Part shown: piece by piece, positions 8,789 through 18,588 of the stretch
Numbering within the stretch: position 1 is the stretch's first letter
Layout of the letters: every line of letters begins with the position of its first letter
Source of the DNA: Erwinia typographi
GTDB lineage: Bacteria > Pseudomonadota > Gammaproteobacteria > Enterobacterales > Enterobacteriaceae
DNA: 64,000 nucleotides
NCBI RefSeq assembly: GCF_000773975.1
Contig: NZ_JRUQ01000029.1
Span: 1 to 64,000, forward strand
Direction of reading: 5' to 3'
Translations under genes and position numbers: made by a program
Notes under the pieces: generated by a model
What the model saw: only the letters and a program-made list of their open reading frames with translations
What the model was told of the DNA's origin: nothing
Database searches by the model: none

Positions 8789-9919
8789 ATGCACTGCGCT
8801 CTCTATGACGCCGATCGCTGCCGCTCCTGCCAGTGGCTGCCCATTCCTTATCCCCGACAGCTTGAACAGAAGCAGCAGCGGCTTAGCCAACTGCTGGCCA
8901 GTCAGCCGGTAAAAAGCTGGCTGCCGCCTGCGACCTCTGCCATGCAGGGATTTCGTAACAAAGCCAAAATGGTGGTAAGCGGCAGCGTGGAGCGGCCGGT
9001 GCTGGGTATTGTGCATCCTGACGGTACGCCTGTTGATTTGTGCGACTGCCCGCTGTACCCGCAGAGCTTTGGCGACATTTTTGCCAGGCTGAAACCCTTT
9101 ATCGCTCAGGCCGGGCTGACGCCCTATAACGTGGCCCGCAGGCGGGGTGAGCTGAAATTTATTCTGCTAACGGAAAGCACGCTTAACGGCCAGCTTATGC
9201 TGCGTTTTGTCCTGCGATCCACGACGAAGCTGGAGCAGCTAAAGCGCGCGCTGCCAACGCTACAACGGCAGTTGCCCCAGCTGAGCGTCATTTCGGTGAA
9301 TATTCAGCCGGTGCCGATGGCGATCCTCGAAGGAGAAGAGGAGATAGCGCTGACGGACAACCAAACGCTGGCCGAGCAGCTTAACGATGTTCCTCTGTGG
9401 ATACGCCCGCAGAGTTTCTTCCAGACTAACCCCGCCGTCGCCGCCAGGCTCTATGCCACGGCGCGCGAGTGGGTGGGGGGGCTGGGTATCAGCAGCATGT
9501 GGGACCTGTTTTGCGGCGTCGGGGGTTTTGGTCTGCATTGCGCTACGCCGGAGATGTCGCTGACCGGGATTGAGATTGCCGCAGAGGCTATCGCCTGCGC
9601 GCGGCTTTCGGCTGAGCTGATGGGGTTGAAAAAGGTCAGCTTTGCGGCGCTGGACTCTACCGCTTTTGCTACCGGCGAAGCGGCCGTACCGGATTTGGTG
9701 CTGGTTAACCCGCCGCGCCGGGGGATTGGCGCGCAGCTTTGCCACTATCTCACCACCATGGCACCGCCTTATCTTCTCTATTCAAGCTGCAATGCGGCCA
9801 CGCTAGCCAGTGATATCGCCCTGCTAAGCGATTACGCCGTTGAGAAGGTGCAGCTGTTTGATATGTTCCCGCACACCGCCCATAGCGAAGTCCTGGCCCT
9901 TCTCAAACGGCGGGGCTAG
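8789..9919 (+). CDS. rlmC: 23S rRNA m5U747 methyltransferase RlmC
   Basis: SAM-dependent enzyme that methylates U747 of 23S rRNA. The 376-residue protein carries the iron-sulfur cysteines at residues 3, 11 and 14, with a fourth in the CDCPLYP segment near 87. The SAM site [12 protein letters not shown] is near residue 239, NPPRRGIG near 310 and the catalytic SSC near 335. There is no TRAM domain, as expected for RlmC rather than RlmD. Its TAG stop shares four bases with the artJ stop on the other strand (CTAG, 9916-9919). Confidence 0.95.
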   Translation: MHCALYDADRCRSCQWLPIPYPRQLEQKQQRLSQLLASQPVKSWLPPATSAMQGFRNKAKMVVSGSVERPVLGIVHPDGTPVDLCDCPLYPQSFGDIFARLKPFIAQAGLTPYNVARRRGELKFILLTESTLNGQLMLRFVLRSTTKLEQLKRALPTLQRQLPQLSVISVNIQPVPMAILEGEEEIALTDNQTLAEQLNDVPLWIRPQSFFQTNPAVAARLYATAREWVGGLGISSMWDLFCGVGGFGLHCATPEMSLTGIEIAAEAIACARLSAELMGLKKVSFAALDSTAFATGEAAVPDLVLVNPPRRGIGAQLCHYLTTMAPPYLLYSSCNAATLASDIALLSDYAVEKVQLFDMFPHTAHSEVLALLKRRG

Positions 9920-10653
9920 TCAGCGGCGCCAAACCAGCGACGACGAAGCTGGTCCAGCGTACCGTCGTTCTTCAGGCTTTCAAGCGCCTTATTAAGGTTA
10001 TCCAGCAGTTGCGTATTGCCCTTACGCACCGCAATTCCCAGCCCTGAGCCAAAAAAGCGCTGGTCAGTGATCGGCTGGCCGACTACGGCAAGCTGCGGGT
10101 TAGTTTTTAGCAACTCCTGTATTGCCACCGTATCGCTGAAAATGCCGTCCAGCCTGCCGTTACGCATATCCAGCAGCGCATTCTGGTAGTTATCATAGGT
10201 GACGGCGATGATCTCCGGCCAGGTTACAGTCAGCCAGGCCTGATGGGTCGTTTCCGCGCCGATACCGACGCGTTTTCCCTTCATCTGCTCGATATTATTG
10301 TACAGCCCTTTCCCCGCGACCATCGTGCCGGAGTTGTTAATGTACGGGTTGGTGAAATCGACCAGCTTCTGCCGCTCTTCAGTGATATCCAGACCGGAGA
10401 TTACCGCGTCGTAGCGGCGGAACTTGAGCGATGGCAGCAGGCGTTCGAAAATATTGTTGGTGAAGCTACACTGCTGCTGCATCCGCTCGCAGAGCGCCTT
10501 CGCCAGATCGATATCAAATCCTACCAGCTGATATTCGCTATTAAGAAACTCGAAAGGCGGATTGTTCGCGGTTGAGGCAAAACGCAGGGGGGCTGCTGCC
10601 TGGGCGCAGCTTATTATTGCGGTTAGCAGAAGGAGTAAAACAAGCTTAAGCAT
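9916..10653 (-). CDS. artJ: Periplasmic arginine-type binding protein ArtJ
   Basis: Periplasmic amino-acid binding protein of the ArtPIQM importer, 245 residues after the ATG. It has a hydrophobic signal peptide ending near CAQAAA and the family blocks [23 protein letters not shown] and [10 protein letters not shown]. The ligand-pocket segment reads GIGAETTHQ instead of the NGTTHQ seen in the neighbouring ArtI, so ligand preference may differ. A GTG lies directly before the ATG and is an alternative start. It is a separate unit from artPIQM, 125 bp downstream of artM on the same strand. I found no clear ARG box upstream. Confidence 0.85.
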   Translation of the reverse strand: MLKLVLLLLLTAIISCAQAAAPLRFASTANNPPFEFLNSEYQLVGFDIDLAKALCERMQQQCSFTNNIFERLLPSLKFRRYDAVISGLDITEERQKLVDFTNPYINNSGTMVAGKGLYNNIEQMKGKRVGIGAETTHQAWLTVTWPEIIAVTYDNYQNALLDMRNGRLDGIFSDTVAIQELLKTNPQLAVVGQPITDQRFFGSGLGIAVRKGNTQLLDNLNKALESLKNDGTLDQLRRRWFGAAD

Positions 10654-10780
10654 CACGTACCGTCCTTGCGGCCATATTACCTGGCTATTATGCCTTGCAG
10701 GACGCGCGCGCTATTCGCTGATTAACCGCTAAAGAAGGGCTGTGTCTGAGGGATTCCGGTGACCTGGGCCACCGGTGGGA

Positions 10781-11449
10781 TCAGTTCCGACGCTCAAAGG
10801 CGAGGGCGCGGCGCTCAATCAGACGCATCATCAGCGTGAGTAATCCGTTCACGCAGAGATAAATCAGCCCGGCGGCGGCAAATACCGTGACGTCATAGGT
10901 CCGCCCATAAAGCAGCTGGCCGTGGCCCATCACTTCCATCAGCGTGATGGTGTAGGCAAGCGAGGTGCTTTTGAATACCAGCACCACCTCATTCGAATAG
11001 GAAGAGAGGGCGCGCTTAAACGCATACGGCAGCAGAATACGCAGCGTCTCCTGGCGGTTCATGCCCAGCGCAGAGCAGGATTCCCACTGGCCCGCTGGAA
11101 TGGCGCGCATAGCGCCGTGAAAAAGCTGAGTCGTGTAGGCGGCGCTATTCAGTGACAGCGCCAGCAGCGCGCACAGCCACGGCTGCGAGAGAATATGCCA
11201 CAGCCAGGGGATCGCCTGAATCGACGGGAACTGGCCCGGGCCGTAATAAATCAGGAAGATCTGCACCAGCAGCGGCGTGCCGGTGAACAGGGTGATATAT
11301 CCCCGGACCGCCAGGCTCAACAGCGGCACTTTTAGCGATAAAATAACGGTGAACAGCAGGGCAAACGCCAGCGCCAGGATCAGTGAGGCTACGGTCAGGG
11401 TCAGGCTGGTGTGCAGCCCTTTAAGCAGTTCGGGTAGATAGCTCAGCAT
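10781..11449 (-). CDS. artM: Arginine ABC transporter permease ArtM
   Basis: Inner-membrane permease of the HisM/ArtM type, 222 residues, with about five hydrophobic helices and the EAA-type loop (ESCSALGMNRQETLRILLPY). The start overlaps the artQ stop (ATGA), so it is the last gene of artPIQM. An inverted repeat (ccggtg/caccgg, about 10757-10776) just beyond the stop lacks a T tract. Confidence 0.94.
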   Translation of the reverse strand: MLSYLPELLKGLHTSLTLTVASLILALAFALLFTVILSLKVPLLSLAVRGYITLFTGTPLLVQIFLIYYGPGQFPSIQAIPWLWHILSQPWLCALLALSLNSAAYTTQLFHGAMRAIPAGQWESCSALGMNRQETLRILLPYAFKRALSSYSNEVVLVFKSTSLAYTITLMEVMGHGQLLYGRTYDVTVFAAAGLIYLCVNGLLTLMMRLIERRALAFERRN

Positions 11450-12165
11450 CAGGCATTCCCCTGCTCAAAACGCGTAGCGCGCCGATCGATGTGCTTCAGC
11501 ACCTTCTGGCTCAGCAGGGTAATCACCAGATAAATAGCTGCGGCTATCAGATACCAGGTGAAAGGCTCCTGGGTGCGGGCGGCAATGCTTTTGGTTTGCA
11601 GCATAATATCGTTCACGCTGATCAGTGAGACCAGCGCAGTATCTTTCAGCAGCACCAGCCATTGGTTGCCAAGGCCTGGCAGCGCATGACGCCACATCTG
11701 CGGCATGATCAGGCGGAAGAAGATCGCCGGGGTTTTCATCCCAAGAGCGCGGCCTGACTCCCATTGCCCCACCGGCACGGCTTTCAGCGCGCCGCGAAGC
11801 GTCTGCGAGGCGTAGGAGGCATAGAGAATCGACAGGGCAATCACCCCACAGAGAAACGGGCTGACGTCGAAGTTCTGGATGGGAACCTGCACGGCAAAGC
11901 GGAACAGCCCAAGGTTAACCGTAAAGCCGTCGGACAGCGTCAGCAACAGCTGCGAAGCGCCAAAATAGACGAAGAGCACCACGAGGATTTCCGGCAGGCC
12001 GCGAAACAGCGTCACCAGCCCCGTACCCAGCCAGGCAACCGGGCGCCAGCGGGCCGATTCCCAGGCGGCGAAAAGCATCGCCAGAATCAGCCCGACCACC
12101 AGTGCGGAAACGGCAAGGCCAACGGTCATACCGGCGGCGCTTGCTAAAGGATAGAGTTCATTCAT
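11449..12165 (-). CDS. artQ: Arginine ABC transporter permease ArtQ
   Basis: Inner-membrane permease paired with ArtM, 238 residues, five predicted helices and the EAA-type loop [20 protein letters not shown]. It starts 7 bp after the artI stop. Confidence 0.94.
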   Translation of the reverse strand: MNELYPLASAAGMTVGLAVSALVVGLILAMLFAAWESARWRPVAWLGTGLVTLFRGLPEILVVLFVYFGASQLLLTLSDGFTVNLGLFRFAVQVPIQNFDVSPFLCGVIALSILYASYASQTLRGALKAVPVGQWESGRALGMKTPAIFFRLIMPQMWRHALPGLGNQWLVLLKDTALVSLISVNDIMLQTKSIAARTQEPFTWYLIAAAIYLVITLLSQKVLKHIDRRATRFEQGNA

Positions 12166-12172
12166 TCAGGAA

Positions 12173-12904
12173 TTACTGCTGGAACCATTTGTTGTAGATG
12201 GTTTTGTAAGTGCCATCGGTCTTGACTTTATCCAGCGCGGTGTTGAACTGGCTTTGTAAATCCGCATTGCCCTGGCGGACAGCGATGCCCAGACCGGTGC
12301 CGAAGTAGGCTTTATCCGTGACTTTTTCGCCCACCGGCGCCAGGTTGGCGTTCTGCTTCAGCCATTCGTTAACCACGGCAGTATCGCCAAATACCGCGTC
12401 AATCCGGCCATTTTTCAGATCCAGAATGGCATTCTGATAGCTGTCATAAGGAACGGTATTCACCTCGCTCATTTTTTCAGTCAGGTATTTCTGGTGAGTT
12501 GTGCCGTTCTGTACCCCGACCCGCTTGCCCTTCAGCGCATCAACCGCCGCGATTTTGCCTTTCTGCGCAATAAACATCGCCGAGTTGTCATAGTAGGCTT
12601 TGGAGAACAGTACCTGCTTTTCACGCTCAGGCGTGATATCCATACCGGCCATCACCGCGTCAAAACGGCGGAACTTCAGGCTTGGGATCAGGCTGTCGAA
12701 GGCCTGGTTGGTAAAGGTACAGGTGGCGTTCATTTCGCGGCACAGGGCGTTTGCCAGGTCGACATCAAAGCCCTGAATTTTGTTATCTGAATCGACAAAT
12801 TCAAATGGAGGGTAGGAGGCTTCGGTAGCAAAACGGATAGTTTGCGCGGCGCTCGCGCTCAGGCTTAAACCCGCTAACAGTGCGGCAAGTACGACTTTTT
12901 TCAT
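12173..12904 (-). CDS. artI: Arginine-binding periplasmic protein ArtI
   Basis: Periplasmic binding protein, 243 residues, with signal peptide MKKVVLAALLAGLSLSASAA and the blocks YPPFEFVD, VQNGTTHQKYL and GTGLGIAVRQGN. Several in-frame ATGs precede the chosen start (12919, 12907). The ATG at 12904 starts the classic MKK signal peptide and has AGGG 7 bp upstream. The 12919 ATG overlaps the artP TAA stop. Confidence 0.94.
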   Translation of the reverse strand: MKKVVLAALLAGLSLSASAAQTIRFATEASYPPFEFVDSDNKIQGFDVDLANALCREMNATCTFTNQAFDSLIPSLKFRRFDAVMAGMDITPEREKQVLFSKAYYDNSAMFIAQKGKIAAVDALKGKRVGVQNGTTHQKYLTEKMSEVNTVPYDSYQNAILDLKNGRIDAVFGDTAVVNEWLKQNANLAPVGEKVTDKAYFGTGLGIAVRQGNADLQSQFNTALDKVKTDGTYKTIYNKWFQQ

Positions 12905-12918
12905 CATTATACCCTGCA

Positions 12919-13647
12919 TTAGTGCGATAGATAATTGGCAAACGCTTCGGTTTGCGGCTGTGTAAAGCGACTGGCGTCACCCTGTTCGACCACGTAGCCA
13001 TTTTCCATATACACCACCCGGCTGGCCGTCTTGCGAGCCACTTCGACTTCGTGGGTGACGATCACCTGGGTAATGTTGGTCTGCGCCAGTTCCTGAATGA
13101 TCGAGACGATCTGCGCGGTAATCTCCGGGTCGAGCGCGGCCGTTGGCTCATCAAACAGCAGCACCGCAGGCTCCATCATCAGCGCGCGGGCAATGGCTAC
13201 GCGCTGCTGCTGTCCGCCGGAAAGGTGCAGTGGAAAACGGTCGGCAAATTTGGTCAGGCGCAGGCGATCGAGAAGCTTACCGGCGCGGGCAAACGCCTGC
13301 TCTTTGCTTAAGCCCAGCACGCGGCAGGGCGCTTCAATCAGGTTGTGCATGACGGTCAGATGCGGCCAGAGATTATACTGCTGGAAAACCATGCCGACGT
13401 TCTGCCGCAGCTCGCGTATGGCCGCGGCGGACGGGGTTTTAGCGAAGTCGATTTGATGACCTGCTATGCTCAGCGTGCCGGAACGGGGCATCTCCAGCAG
13501 GTTCAGAACGCGCAGCAGAGAGCTTTTACCGGCGCCGCTTGGCCCCAGCAGAACCAGCGTTTCCCCTTCCGGGCACGCCAGTTGAATGTCGAACAGGGCC
13601 TGATGGGCGCCGTAAAAGCAGTTAATACCGTTTAGTTGAATACTCAT
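12919..13647 (-). CDS. artP: Arginine ABC transporter ATPase ArtP
   Basis: ATPase of the arginine importer, 242 residues, with Walker [10 protein letters not shown] near residue 36, signature LSGGQQQR, Walker [15 protein letters not shown] and H-loop VTHEVEVA. The open frame extends 38 codons further upstream, but the start [13 protein letters not shown] at 13647 matches the family. The upstream stretch instead contains a promoter-like pair and a near-ARG box, so it is regulatory, not coding. Confidence 0.95.
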   Translation of the reverse strand: MSIQLNGINCFYGAHQALFDIQLACPEGETLVLLGPSGAGKSSLLRVLNLLEMPRSGTLSIAGHQIDFAKTPSAAAIRELRQNVGMVFQQYNLWPHLTVMHNLIEAPCRVLGLSKEQAFARAGKLLDRLRLTKFADRFPLHLSGGQQQRVAIARALMMEPAVLLFDEPTAALDPEITAQIVSIIQELAQTNITQVIVTHEVEVARKTASRVVYMENGYVVEQGDASRFTQPQTEAFANYLSH

Positions 13648-13657
13648 GCGCAAAAAG

Positions 13658-13714
13658 TGAATAGCAATTGATGCTGCGAATCTTAACGTTGACGGCATAC
13701 TTATGCAATCATCG
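13658..13714 (-). promoter_or_regulatory. Candidate artP promoter with a near-consensus ARG box
   Basis: On the minus strand, TTGCAT and TAAGAT are spaced 17 bp and end about 30 bp upstream of the artP start. TGAAT-N4-ATTGA at 13658-13671 matches nine of ten conserved ARG-box bases and would cover the start of transcription, suiting repression by ArgR. A partner box is not convincing. Confidence 0.4.
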
Positions 13715-13818
13715 TGCGTTAAAATACCTTTATGACTAGCCGTAAAGTCAAAGGCTAGCACAAAATCGCGCGTTTTGATGGTTTTTGCCGCAGGCAGGAG
13801 AACAGTGTGCAGCAGAGC

Positions 13819-13838
13819 GTGCCATCAGGCGATGGCAC
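13819..13838. other. Inverted repeat after ybjP
   Basis: GTGCCATC and GATGGCAC pair across a short loop just beyond the ybjP stop codon. There is no T tract on the ybjP strand, so it is either an RNA-stabilising hairpin or a weak terminator. Confidence 0.4.
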
Positions 13839-13850
13839 GAGGGAATAGCC

Positions 13851-14393
13851 CTATCTCAGCAGACGCTGGCTGAGAGAGCCGCCCTGCAAATGCGGATTCG
13901 GGCCGTTATAGCGTACGTCATCGACCGTCCAGCAGGTTCCTTCCCGCACCATCAGCACCTCGTCCTGCCATTCAACAGGTTTGCTGCCGTCGCGGCTCAG
14001 CGTCACGCGCAGCGGGATGTTGCGCGCATCGGTATTTGGAATGGTTGAGGAATCAGCCACGCTGGCCGAGGTGGGACCGGCCGCCAGGCTTGAGAAGAGA
14101 TCTCCCTGGCTCAGATCGGCATCACTGCGGCTCTCGCTGTTAGCCTTCAGCAGCGTGTTGTAAAGCTTGTCGCTCAGGTAAGGACGATATTTTGCCAGCT
14201 GCTGCGCCGTTGGCAGGCCCTGAGTGGGCTCCTTCAGACGCAGATCGTAAAACTGCTCCGCGACTGAATCCGGGCCGCCATCAACGCAAGGACCCATGCG
14301 TGTACCGATGTCCTTATAGGCGGGTTCTACGGTGGTACAGGCGCTAAGCAGCAGCGCCACTGGAGCCAGTGCAGCAATCGCTTGGTATTTCAT
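13851..14393 (-). CDS. ybjP: YbjP, predicted lipoprotein
   Basis: A 180-residue lipoprotein precursor. The signal peptide ends in the lipobox LLSAC with the lipidated cysteine at residue 19, followed by TTVEPAYKD. The rest has no catalytic motif. Position between artP and divergent ybjQ matches E. coli ybjP (171 residues). Function unknown. Confidence 0.88.
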   Translation of the reverse strand: MKYQAIAALAPVALLLSACTTVEPAYKDIGTRMGPCVDGGPDSVAEQFYDLRLKEPTQGLPTAQQLAKYRPYLSDKLYNTLLKANSESRSDADLSQGDLFSSLAAGPTSASVADSSTIPNTDARNIPLRVTLSRDGSKPVEWQDEVLMVREGTCWTVDDVRYNGPNPHLQGGSLSQRLLR

Positions 14394-14500
14394 CTTGATT
14401 TCCTTATTGTTTCTGGATGACGGTTTTTAGCATAGAGTATAGCCGCTCTGCTTAGCCAGAAGGGCTACACTCGGAAAGAACAGCAAAAGGAGAATGAACC

Positions 14501-14824
14501 ATGAAATTTTCTACCACTCCAACCCTGGAAGGTCATCGCATTACGGATTACTGCGGCGTAGTCACCGGCGAAGCGATTCTGGGCGCCAATATATTTCGCG
14601 ATTTTTTTGCCGGCATCCGCGATATCGTCGGCGGCCGCTCCGGCGCTTACGAAAAAGAGCTGCGCAAAGCCCGGCAGATTGCCTTCGCCGAGCTGGAGGA
14701 GCAGGCTAAAGCGCTGGGAGCGAACGCGGTCGTGGGGATTGATATCGACTATGAAACCGTCGGTAAAGACAGCAGTATGCTGATGGTCAGCGTCAGCGGT
14801 ACAGCCGTCAAAGTCAGCCAGTGA
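14501..14824 (+). CDS. ybjQ: YbjQ, UPF0145 heavy-metal-binding-like protein
   Basis: A 107-residue cytosolic protein with the conserved SGRS-type [11 protein letters not shown] segment near residue 46 and [13 protein letters not shown] near 77, which define this small pentameric family. Start has AAAAGGAG 8 bp upstream. Its TGA stop overlaps the amiD GTG start (GTGA), so amiD is probably translated by coupling. Function unknown. Confidence 0.93.
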   Translation: MKFSTTPTLEGHRITDYCGVVTGEAILGANIFRDFFAGIRDIVGGRSGAYEKELRKARQIAFAELEEQAKALGANAVVGIDIDYETVGKDSSMLMVSVSGTAVKVSQ

Positions 14825-15648
14825 GGCGTCTGCTGCTGACCTCGGTAGCGGCCCTGCTACTGAGCGCCTGCGGCTCATCTGGTTTTGAGTCGCACAAGGG
14901 CTACACCGTCGATACGCGCCATTCTGCTTATGGCGCGCGTCCGCGGGTGAAAGTGCTGGTGATTCATTACACGGCCGAAGATTTCCCAACTTCGCTGGCT
15001 ACCCTGACCAGTCGTGAGGTCAGCGTTCATTACCTGATCCCCGCCGCGCCGGAGCAGAAGCAGCATCAGCCGGTGGTACTGCGTCTGGTGCCGGAGTCCG
15101 AGCTTGCCTGGCACGCTGGCCCCAGCTTCTGGCGCGGCGCCTCAAGGCTGAATGATACTTCGGTGGGCATTGAGCTGGAGAATCAGGGCTACAGGAACGC
15201 CCCCGGCGGGCGGAGCTGGTCGCCGTTTCCGCCGCCGCAGATGGCGGCGCTGATGCCACTGGCGCGGGATATTGTTCAGCGCTACCACATTCTGCCGCAG
15301 GATGTGGTGGGTCACAGTGATATCGCGCCGCAGCGCAAGCTGGACCCTGGCCCACTATTTCCCTGGCAGTGGCTGGCGAAGCAGGGGATCGGGGCCTGGC
15401 CGGATGCCTCGCGGGTGAGCTTCTATCTCGCGGGCAGAGCGCCGCAGCAGCCGGTTGAGCAGGGGCGCCTGCTGACGCTGCTCTCGCTTTACGGCTATCA
15501 GGCCAGCCCGGAGATGCCGCAGGAAGAGCAGCAGAAGGTGATTGCCGCCTTCCAGATGCATTTCCGCCCGTCGGACTATCGGGGGCTGCCGGATGCGGAG
15601 AGTGAGTCGATTGTTCGGGCGCTGCTGGAGAAATACGGCGAGGGTTAA
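14821..15648 (+). CDS. amiD: N-acetylmuramoyl-L-alanine amidase AmiD
   Basis: Outer-membrane lipoprotein zinc amidase that cleaves muramyl peptides, including anhydro forms, 275 residues. It has a signal peptide with lipobox LLSAC (Cys17) and an Amidase_2 domain with zinc ligands H49 (VLVIHYT) and the GHSDIAP...KLDPGP segment. A C-terminal peptidoglycan-binding-like helical domain follows (from about residue 190). The start is GTG inside the ybjQ stop. Confidence 0.93.
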   Translation: MRRLLLTSVAALLLSACGSSGFESHKGYTVDTRHSAYGARPRVKVLVIHYTAEDFPTSLATLTSREVSVHYLIPAAPEQKQHQPVVLRLVPESELAWHAGPSFWRGASRLNDTSVGIELENQGYRNAPGGRSWSPFPPPQMAALMPLARDIVQRYHILPQDVVGHSDIAPQRKLDPGPLFPWQWLAKQGIGAWPDASRVSFYLAGRAPQQPVEQGRLLTLLSLYGYQASPEMPQEEQQKVIAAFQMHFRPSDYRGLPDAESESIVRALLEKYGEG

Positions 15649-15652
15649 AATT

Positions 15653-15675
15653 GGCGGCCGCTTGGCCGCCTCTTT
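15653..15675. terminator. Terminator between convergent amiD and ltaE
   Basis: A 7-bp GC stem (GGCGGCC/GGCCGCC) with a 4-nt loop is followed by TCTTT on the plus strand and by AATTTTAAC on the minus strand. It sits between the two convergent stop codons. Confidence 0.65.
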
Positions 15676-15682
15676 ACGTCCG

Positions 15683-16681
15683 TTATCCTAAAAACGCTTT
15701 CCACTGGGCGACCAGCGTTTCCAGCGCGGGGCGATCGATATCCAGATGCGTCACCAGCCGCGTCACCGCACCGGTGCCGATCAGAATGCCGTGCTGCTCC
15801 ATCCACGCTTTCAGCGGGGCTATCTGCGCTTCCGGCAGGCGGACAAACACCATGTTAGTGTCCTGACGTAAGACATCCACGCCAATGGCTTTTAGCCCTG
15901 CGGCCAGCCACGCGGCATTATCGTGATCCTCCTGCAGGCGGGCGACATTATGCTCCAGCGCATACAGGCCGGCAGCGGCAAGAATACCGGACTGACGCAT
16001 TGCGCCGCCGGTCATCTTCCGCCAGCGGCGCGCGCGCTGAATATACTCTTCGCTGCCGCAGAGTAATGACCCCACCGGCGTGCCCAGCCCCTTGGACAGG
16101 CAGATGGTCAGCGTATCGCAGTAGCGGGCCAGCGCCTCCAGCTCCACGCCCAGAGCCACGGCGGCGTTAAAAATGCGCGCGCCGTCAACGTGCAGCGCCA
16201 GCTTGCGCTCGCGGGTGAATGTCCACGCTTCCTGTAGATAAGCCAGTGGCAGGACCTTGCCGTTATGGGTGTTTTCAAGGCTCAGCAGTTTCGTGATGGC
16301 GAAGTGAAAATCATCAGGCTTGATAAACTGGGCAACCACGTCCAGCGGCAGCGTCCCGTCGTCGGCGGCGAGCACCGGCTGGGGCTGAATGCTGCCCAGT
16401 ACCGCCGCACCGCCAGCCTCATACTTGTAGTTATGCGCCAGCTGGCCGACGATGTATTCTTCGCCGCGCTGGCAGTGGCACAGCAGCGCCACAAGGTTGG
16501 CCTGGGTGCCGGTGGGTAAAAAGAGGGCGGCCTCTTTGCCGCTCAGCTGCGCCGCTTTTGCCTCAAGGGCGTTGACCGTCGGATCATCGCCGTAGACATC
16601 ATCTCCGGTTTCGGCGGCCATCATCGCTGACAGCATTGCTGTGCTGGGGCGGGTTACCGTATCACTGCGAAAATCAATCAC
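15683..16681 (-). CDS. ltaE: Low-specificity L-threonine aldolase
   Basis: PLP enzyme that splits L-threonine and L-allo-threonine to glycine and acetaldehyde, 332 residues. It has the N-terminal FRSDTVTRPS block, HVDGARIFNA (Asp binding the PLP ring) and the PLP lysine K197 in CLSKGLGTPVGS. Separated from poxB by 62 bp on the same strand; the E. coli intervening genes ybjS and ybjT lie elsewhere or are lost. Confidence 0.95.
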   Translation of the reverse strand: MIDFRSDTVTRPSTAMLSAMMAAETGDDVYGDDPTVNALEAKAAQLSGKEAALFLPTGTQANLVALLCHCQRGEEYIVGQLAHNYKYEAGGAAVLGSIQPQPVLAADDGTLPLDVVAQFIKPDDFHFAITKLLSLENTHNGKVLPLAYLQEAWTFTRERKLALHVDGARIFNAAVALGVELEALARYCDTLTICLSKGLGTPVGSLLCGSEEYIQRARRWRKMTGGAMRQSGILAAAGLYALEHNVARLQEDHDNAAWLAAGLKAIGVDVLRQDTNMVFVRLPEAQIAPLKAWMEQHGILIGTGAVTRLVTHLDIDRPALETLVAQWKAFLG

Positions 16682-16743
16682 GCTTGCGCTCCTCTAATCA
16701 AAAACGGACGCCGCAGCGTCCGTAAAACATACCTGCAAGTGTT

Positions 16744-18465
16744 TTACCGCAGCCAGTTGGTTTTTGCCAGTTCAACCACTTCGTCGCCCCGACCGTTGAT
16801 GATCGCTCTGAGCATATACAGGCTGAAGCCCTTCGCCTGTTCCAGCTTGATCTGCGGCGGCATCGCCAGCTCTTCCTTGGCGGTGATGACGTCCAGCAAC
16901 ACCGGGCCGTCGTGATTGAGGGCTTGCTGAATGGCATCATCGAGTTCGGAGGCCCGTTCAACCCTGATGCCCTTTACCCCGCAGGCCGTGGCGATCTCGG
17001 CAAAATTTGGATTGTCCAGATCGGTGCCGTCGGTCAGATAGCCGCCGGCCTTCATCTCCATCGCCACAAAGCCGAGCACGCTGTTATTGAAGATGACCAG
17101 CTTAACCGGCAGTTTTAGCTGGGCAACGGAGAGAAAATCGCCCATTAACATGCTGAAACCGCCGTCGCCGCACATCGCAATCACCTGGCGCTGCTTATCC
17201 AGCGACTGTGCGCCGAGCGCCTGCGGCATGGCGTTAGCCATCGAACCATGGTTAAACGAGCCAATCAGCCGTCGCTTACCGTTCATCTTCAGATAGCGGG
17301 CGGCCCAGACGGTTGGCGTGCCCACGTCGCAGGTGAAAATCGCATTGTCATCCGCGTGGTGGCTCAACTGCTGCGCCAGATACTGTGGATGAATGGCCTG
17401 CTTGTCGTTGGCTTTAGCCAGATCGTCCAGGTCCTTGCGCGCATCGACATAATGCTCAAGCGCCTTATCGAGGAAGTCGCGATCGTGCTTGACGTCTAAC
17501 TGGGGCAGCAGGGCGGTCAGGGTCGTTTTGATATCGCCGATCAGCGCCATATCGACGTGGCTGTGCGCGCCGATGCTGCCTGGGTTAATATCTATCTGAA
17601 TGATTTTGGCATCGGCCGGATAGAATGCCCGGTAGGGAAACTGCGTGCCCAGCAGCACTAGCGTGTCGGCGTTCATCATCGCGTGGAAGCCGGAAGAGAA
17701 GCCGATCAGGCCGGTCATGCCGACATCGTACGGGTTGTCATACTCTACGTGTTCTTTACCCCTGAGCGCGTGCACCACTGGGGCCTTCAGCGTTTCGGCC
17801 AGCTTCACCACTTCCGCATGGGCTCCGGCGCAGCCGCTGCCGCACATCAGGGTAATATTGCCCGCCTCGTTGAGTAACGCCGCCAGCTTCGTCATCTCTT
17901 CGGCGGGCGGCTGGATAACCGGCAATTGAGGCGGATACCAGCCCGAGGTTGCGCCCTCCGGTGCTGGTTTCAGGGCCACATCGCCAGGCAGAACCACTAC
18001 CGACACGCCCCGGTTGAGAATGGCTTTGCGCATGGCAATTCCCAGCACCTGCGGCAGCTGTTCCGGGTTGGAGACCAGCTCGCAATAATGGCTGCATTCG
18101 CGGAACAGCTCCTGCGGATGGGTTTCCTGGAAATAGCCGCTGCCAATCTCGCTGGAGGGAATATGGGCGGCAATCGCCAGCACCGGAACGTGATTACGGT
18201 GGCAGTCAAACAGCCCGTTGATCAGGTGCAGGTTGCCCGGTCCGCAGGAGCCGGCGCAGACCGCCAGCTCGCCGCTGATTTGCGCTTCGGCTCCGGCGGC
18301 AAACGCTGCGACCTCTTCATGGCGGGTGGGCATCCATTCAATGGTGCCCATTTTATTCAGGCTGTCTGTCAGCCCGTTCAGGGAGTCCCCGGTGACGCCC
18401 CAGATCCGTTTAATCCCGGCGCTTTCTAAGGTTTTCGCCACCAGTGCGGCTACGGTTTGCTTCAT
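16744..18465 (-). CDS. poxB: Pyruvate:ubiquinone oxidoreductase (pyruvate oxidase) PoxB
   Basis: ThDP- and FAD-dependent peripheral membrane enzyme that decarboxylates pyruvate to acetate and passes electrons to ubiquinone, 573 residues. The N-terminal ThDP domain has the catalytic Glu region ([10 protein letters not shown]). A central FAD domain follows, then the ThDP-binding [12 protein letters not shown]...FNNS motif near residue 433. The amphipathic C-terminal region attaches to the membrane on activation. Start has AGGAGA upstream. A sigma-S-like promoter lies 41 bp before the start. Confidence 0.96.
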   Translation of the reverse strand: MKQTVAALVAKTLESAGIKRIWGVTGDSLNGLTDSLNKMGTIEWMPTRHEEVAAFAAGAEAQISGELAVCAGSCGPGNLHLINGLFDCHRNHVPVLAIAAHIPSSEIGSGYFQETHPQELFRECSHYCELVSNPEQLPQVLGIAMRKAILNRGVSVVVLPGDVALKPAPEGATSGWYPPQLPVIQPPAEEMTKLAALLNEAGNITLMCGSGCAGAHAEVVKLAETLKAPVVHALRGKEHVEYDNPYDVGMTGLIGFSSGFHAMMNADTLVLLGTQFPYRAFYPADAKIIQIDINPGSIGAHSHVDMALIGDIKTTLTALLPQLDVKHDRDFLDKALEHYVDARKDLDDLAKANDKQAIHPQYLAQQLSHHADDNAIFTCDVGTPTVWAARYLKMNGKRRLIGSFNHGSMANAMPQALGAQSLDKQRQVIAMCGDGGFSMLMGDFLSVAQLKLPVKLVIFNNSVLGFVAMEMKAGGYLTDGTDLDNPNFAEIATACGVKGIRVERASELDDAIQQALNHDGPVLLDVITAKEELAMPPQIKLEQAKGFSLYMLRAIINGRGDEVVELAKTNWLR

Positions 18466-18505
18466 CCCTTTCTCCTTTTAGCTTATCCCAAAATAGTCAG
18501 ACTAA

Positions 18506-18533
18506 AGCATAGACGAAGGCGAAGCGTTGTCAG
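18506..18533 (-). promoter_or_regulatory. Sigma-S-like promoter of poxB
   Basis: On the minus strand CTGACA (18528-18533) and TATGCT (18506-18511) are spaced 16 bp. The extended -10 reads TCTATGCTTTA, fitting the sigma-S consensus KCTAYRCTTAA at ten of eleven positions including the C before the -10. poxB is a stationary-phase sigma-S gene in E. coli, so this agrees with known regulation. Confidence 0.6.
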
Positions 18534-18588
18534 GGCGAGGCAGGAGGTGAAACGTGCGGTTTACGGCAGCCCGAAGGCTGCCGGAGGG

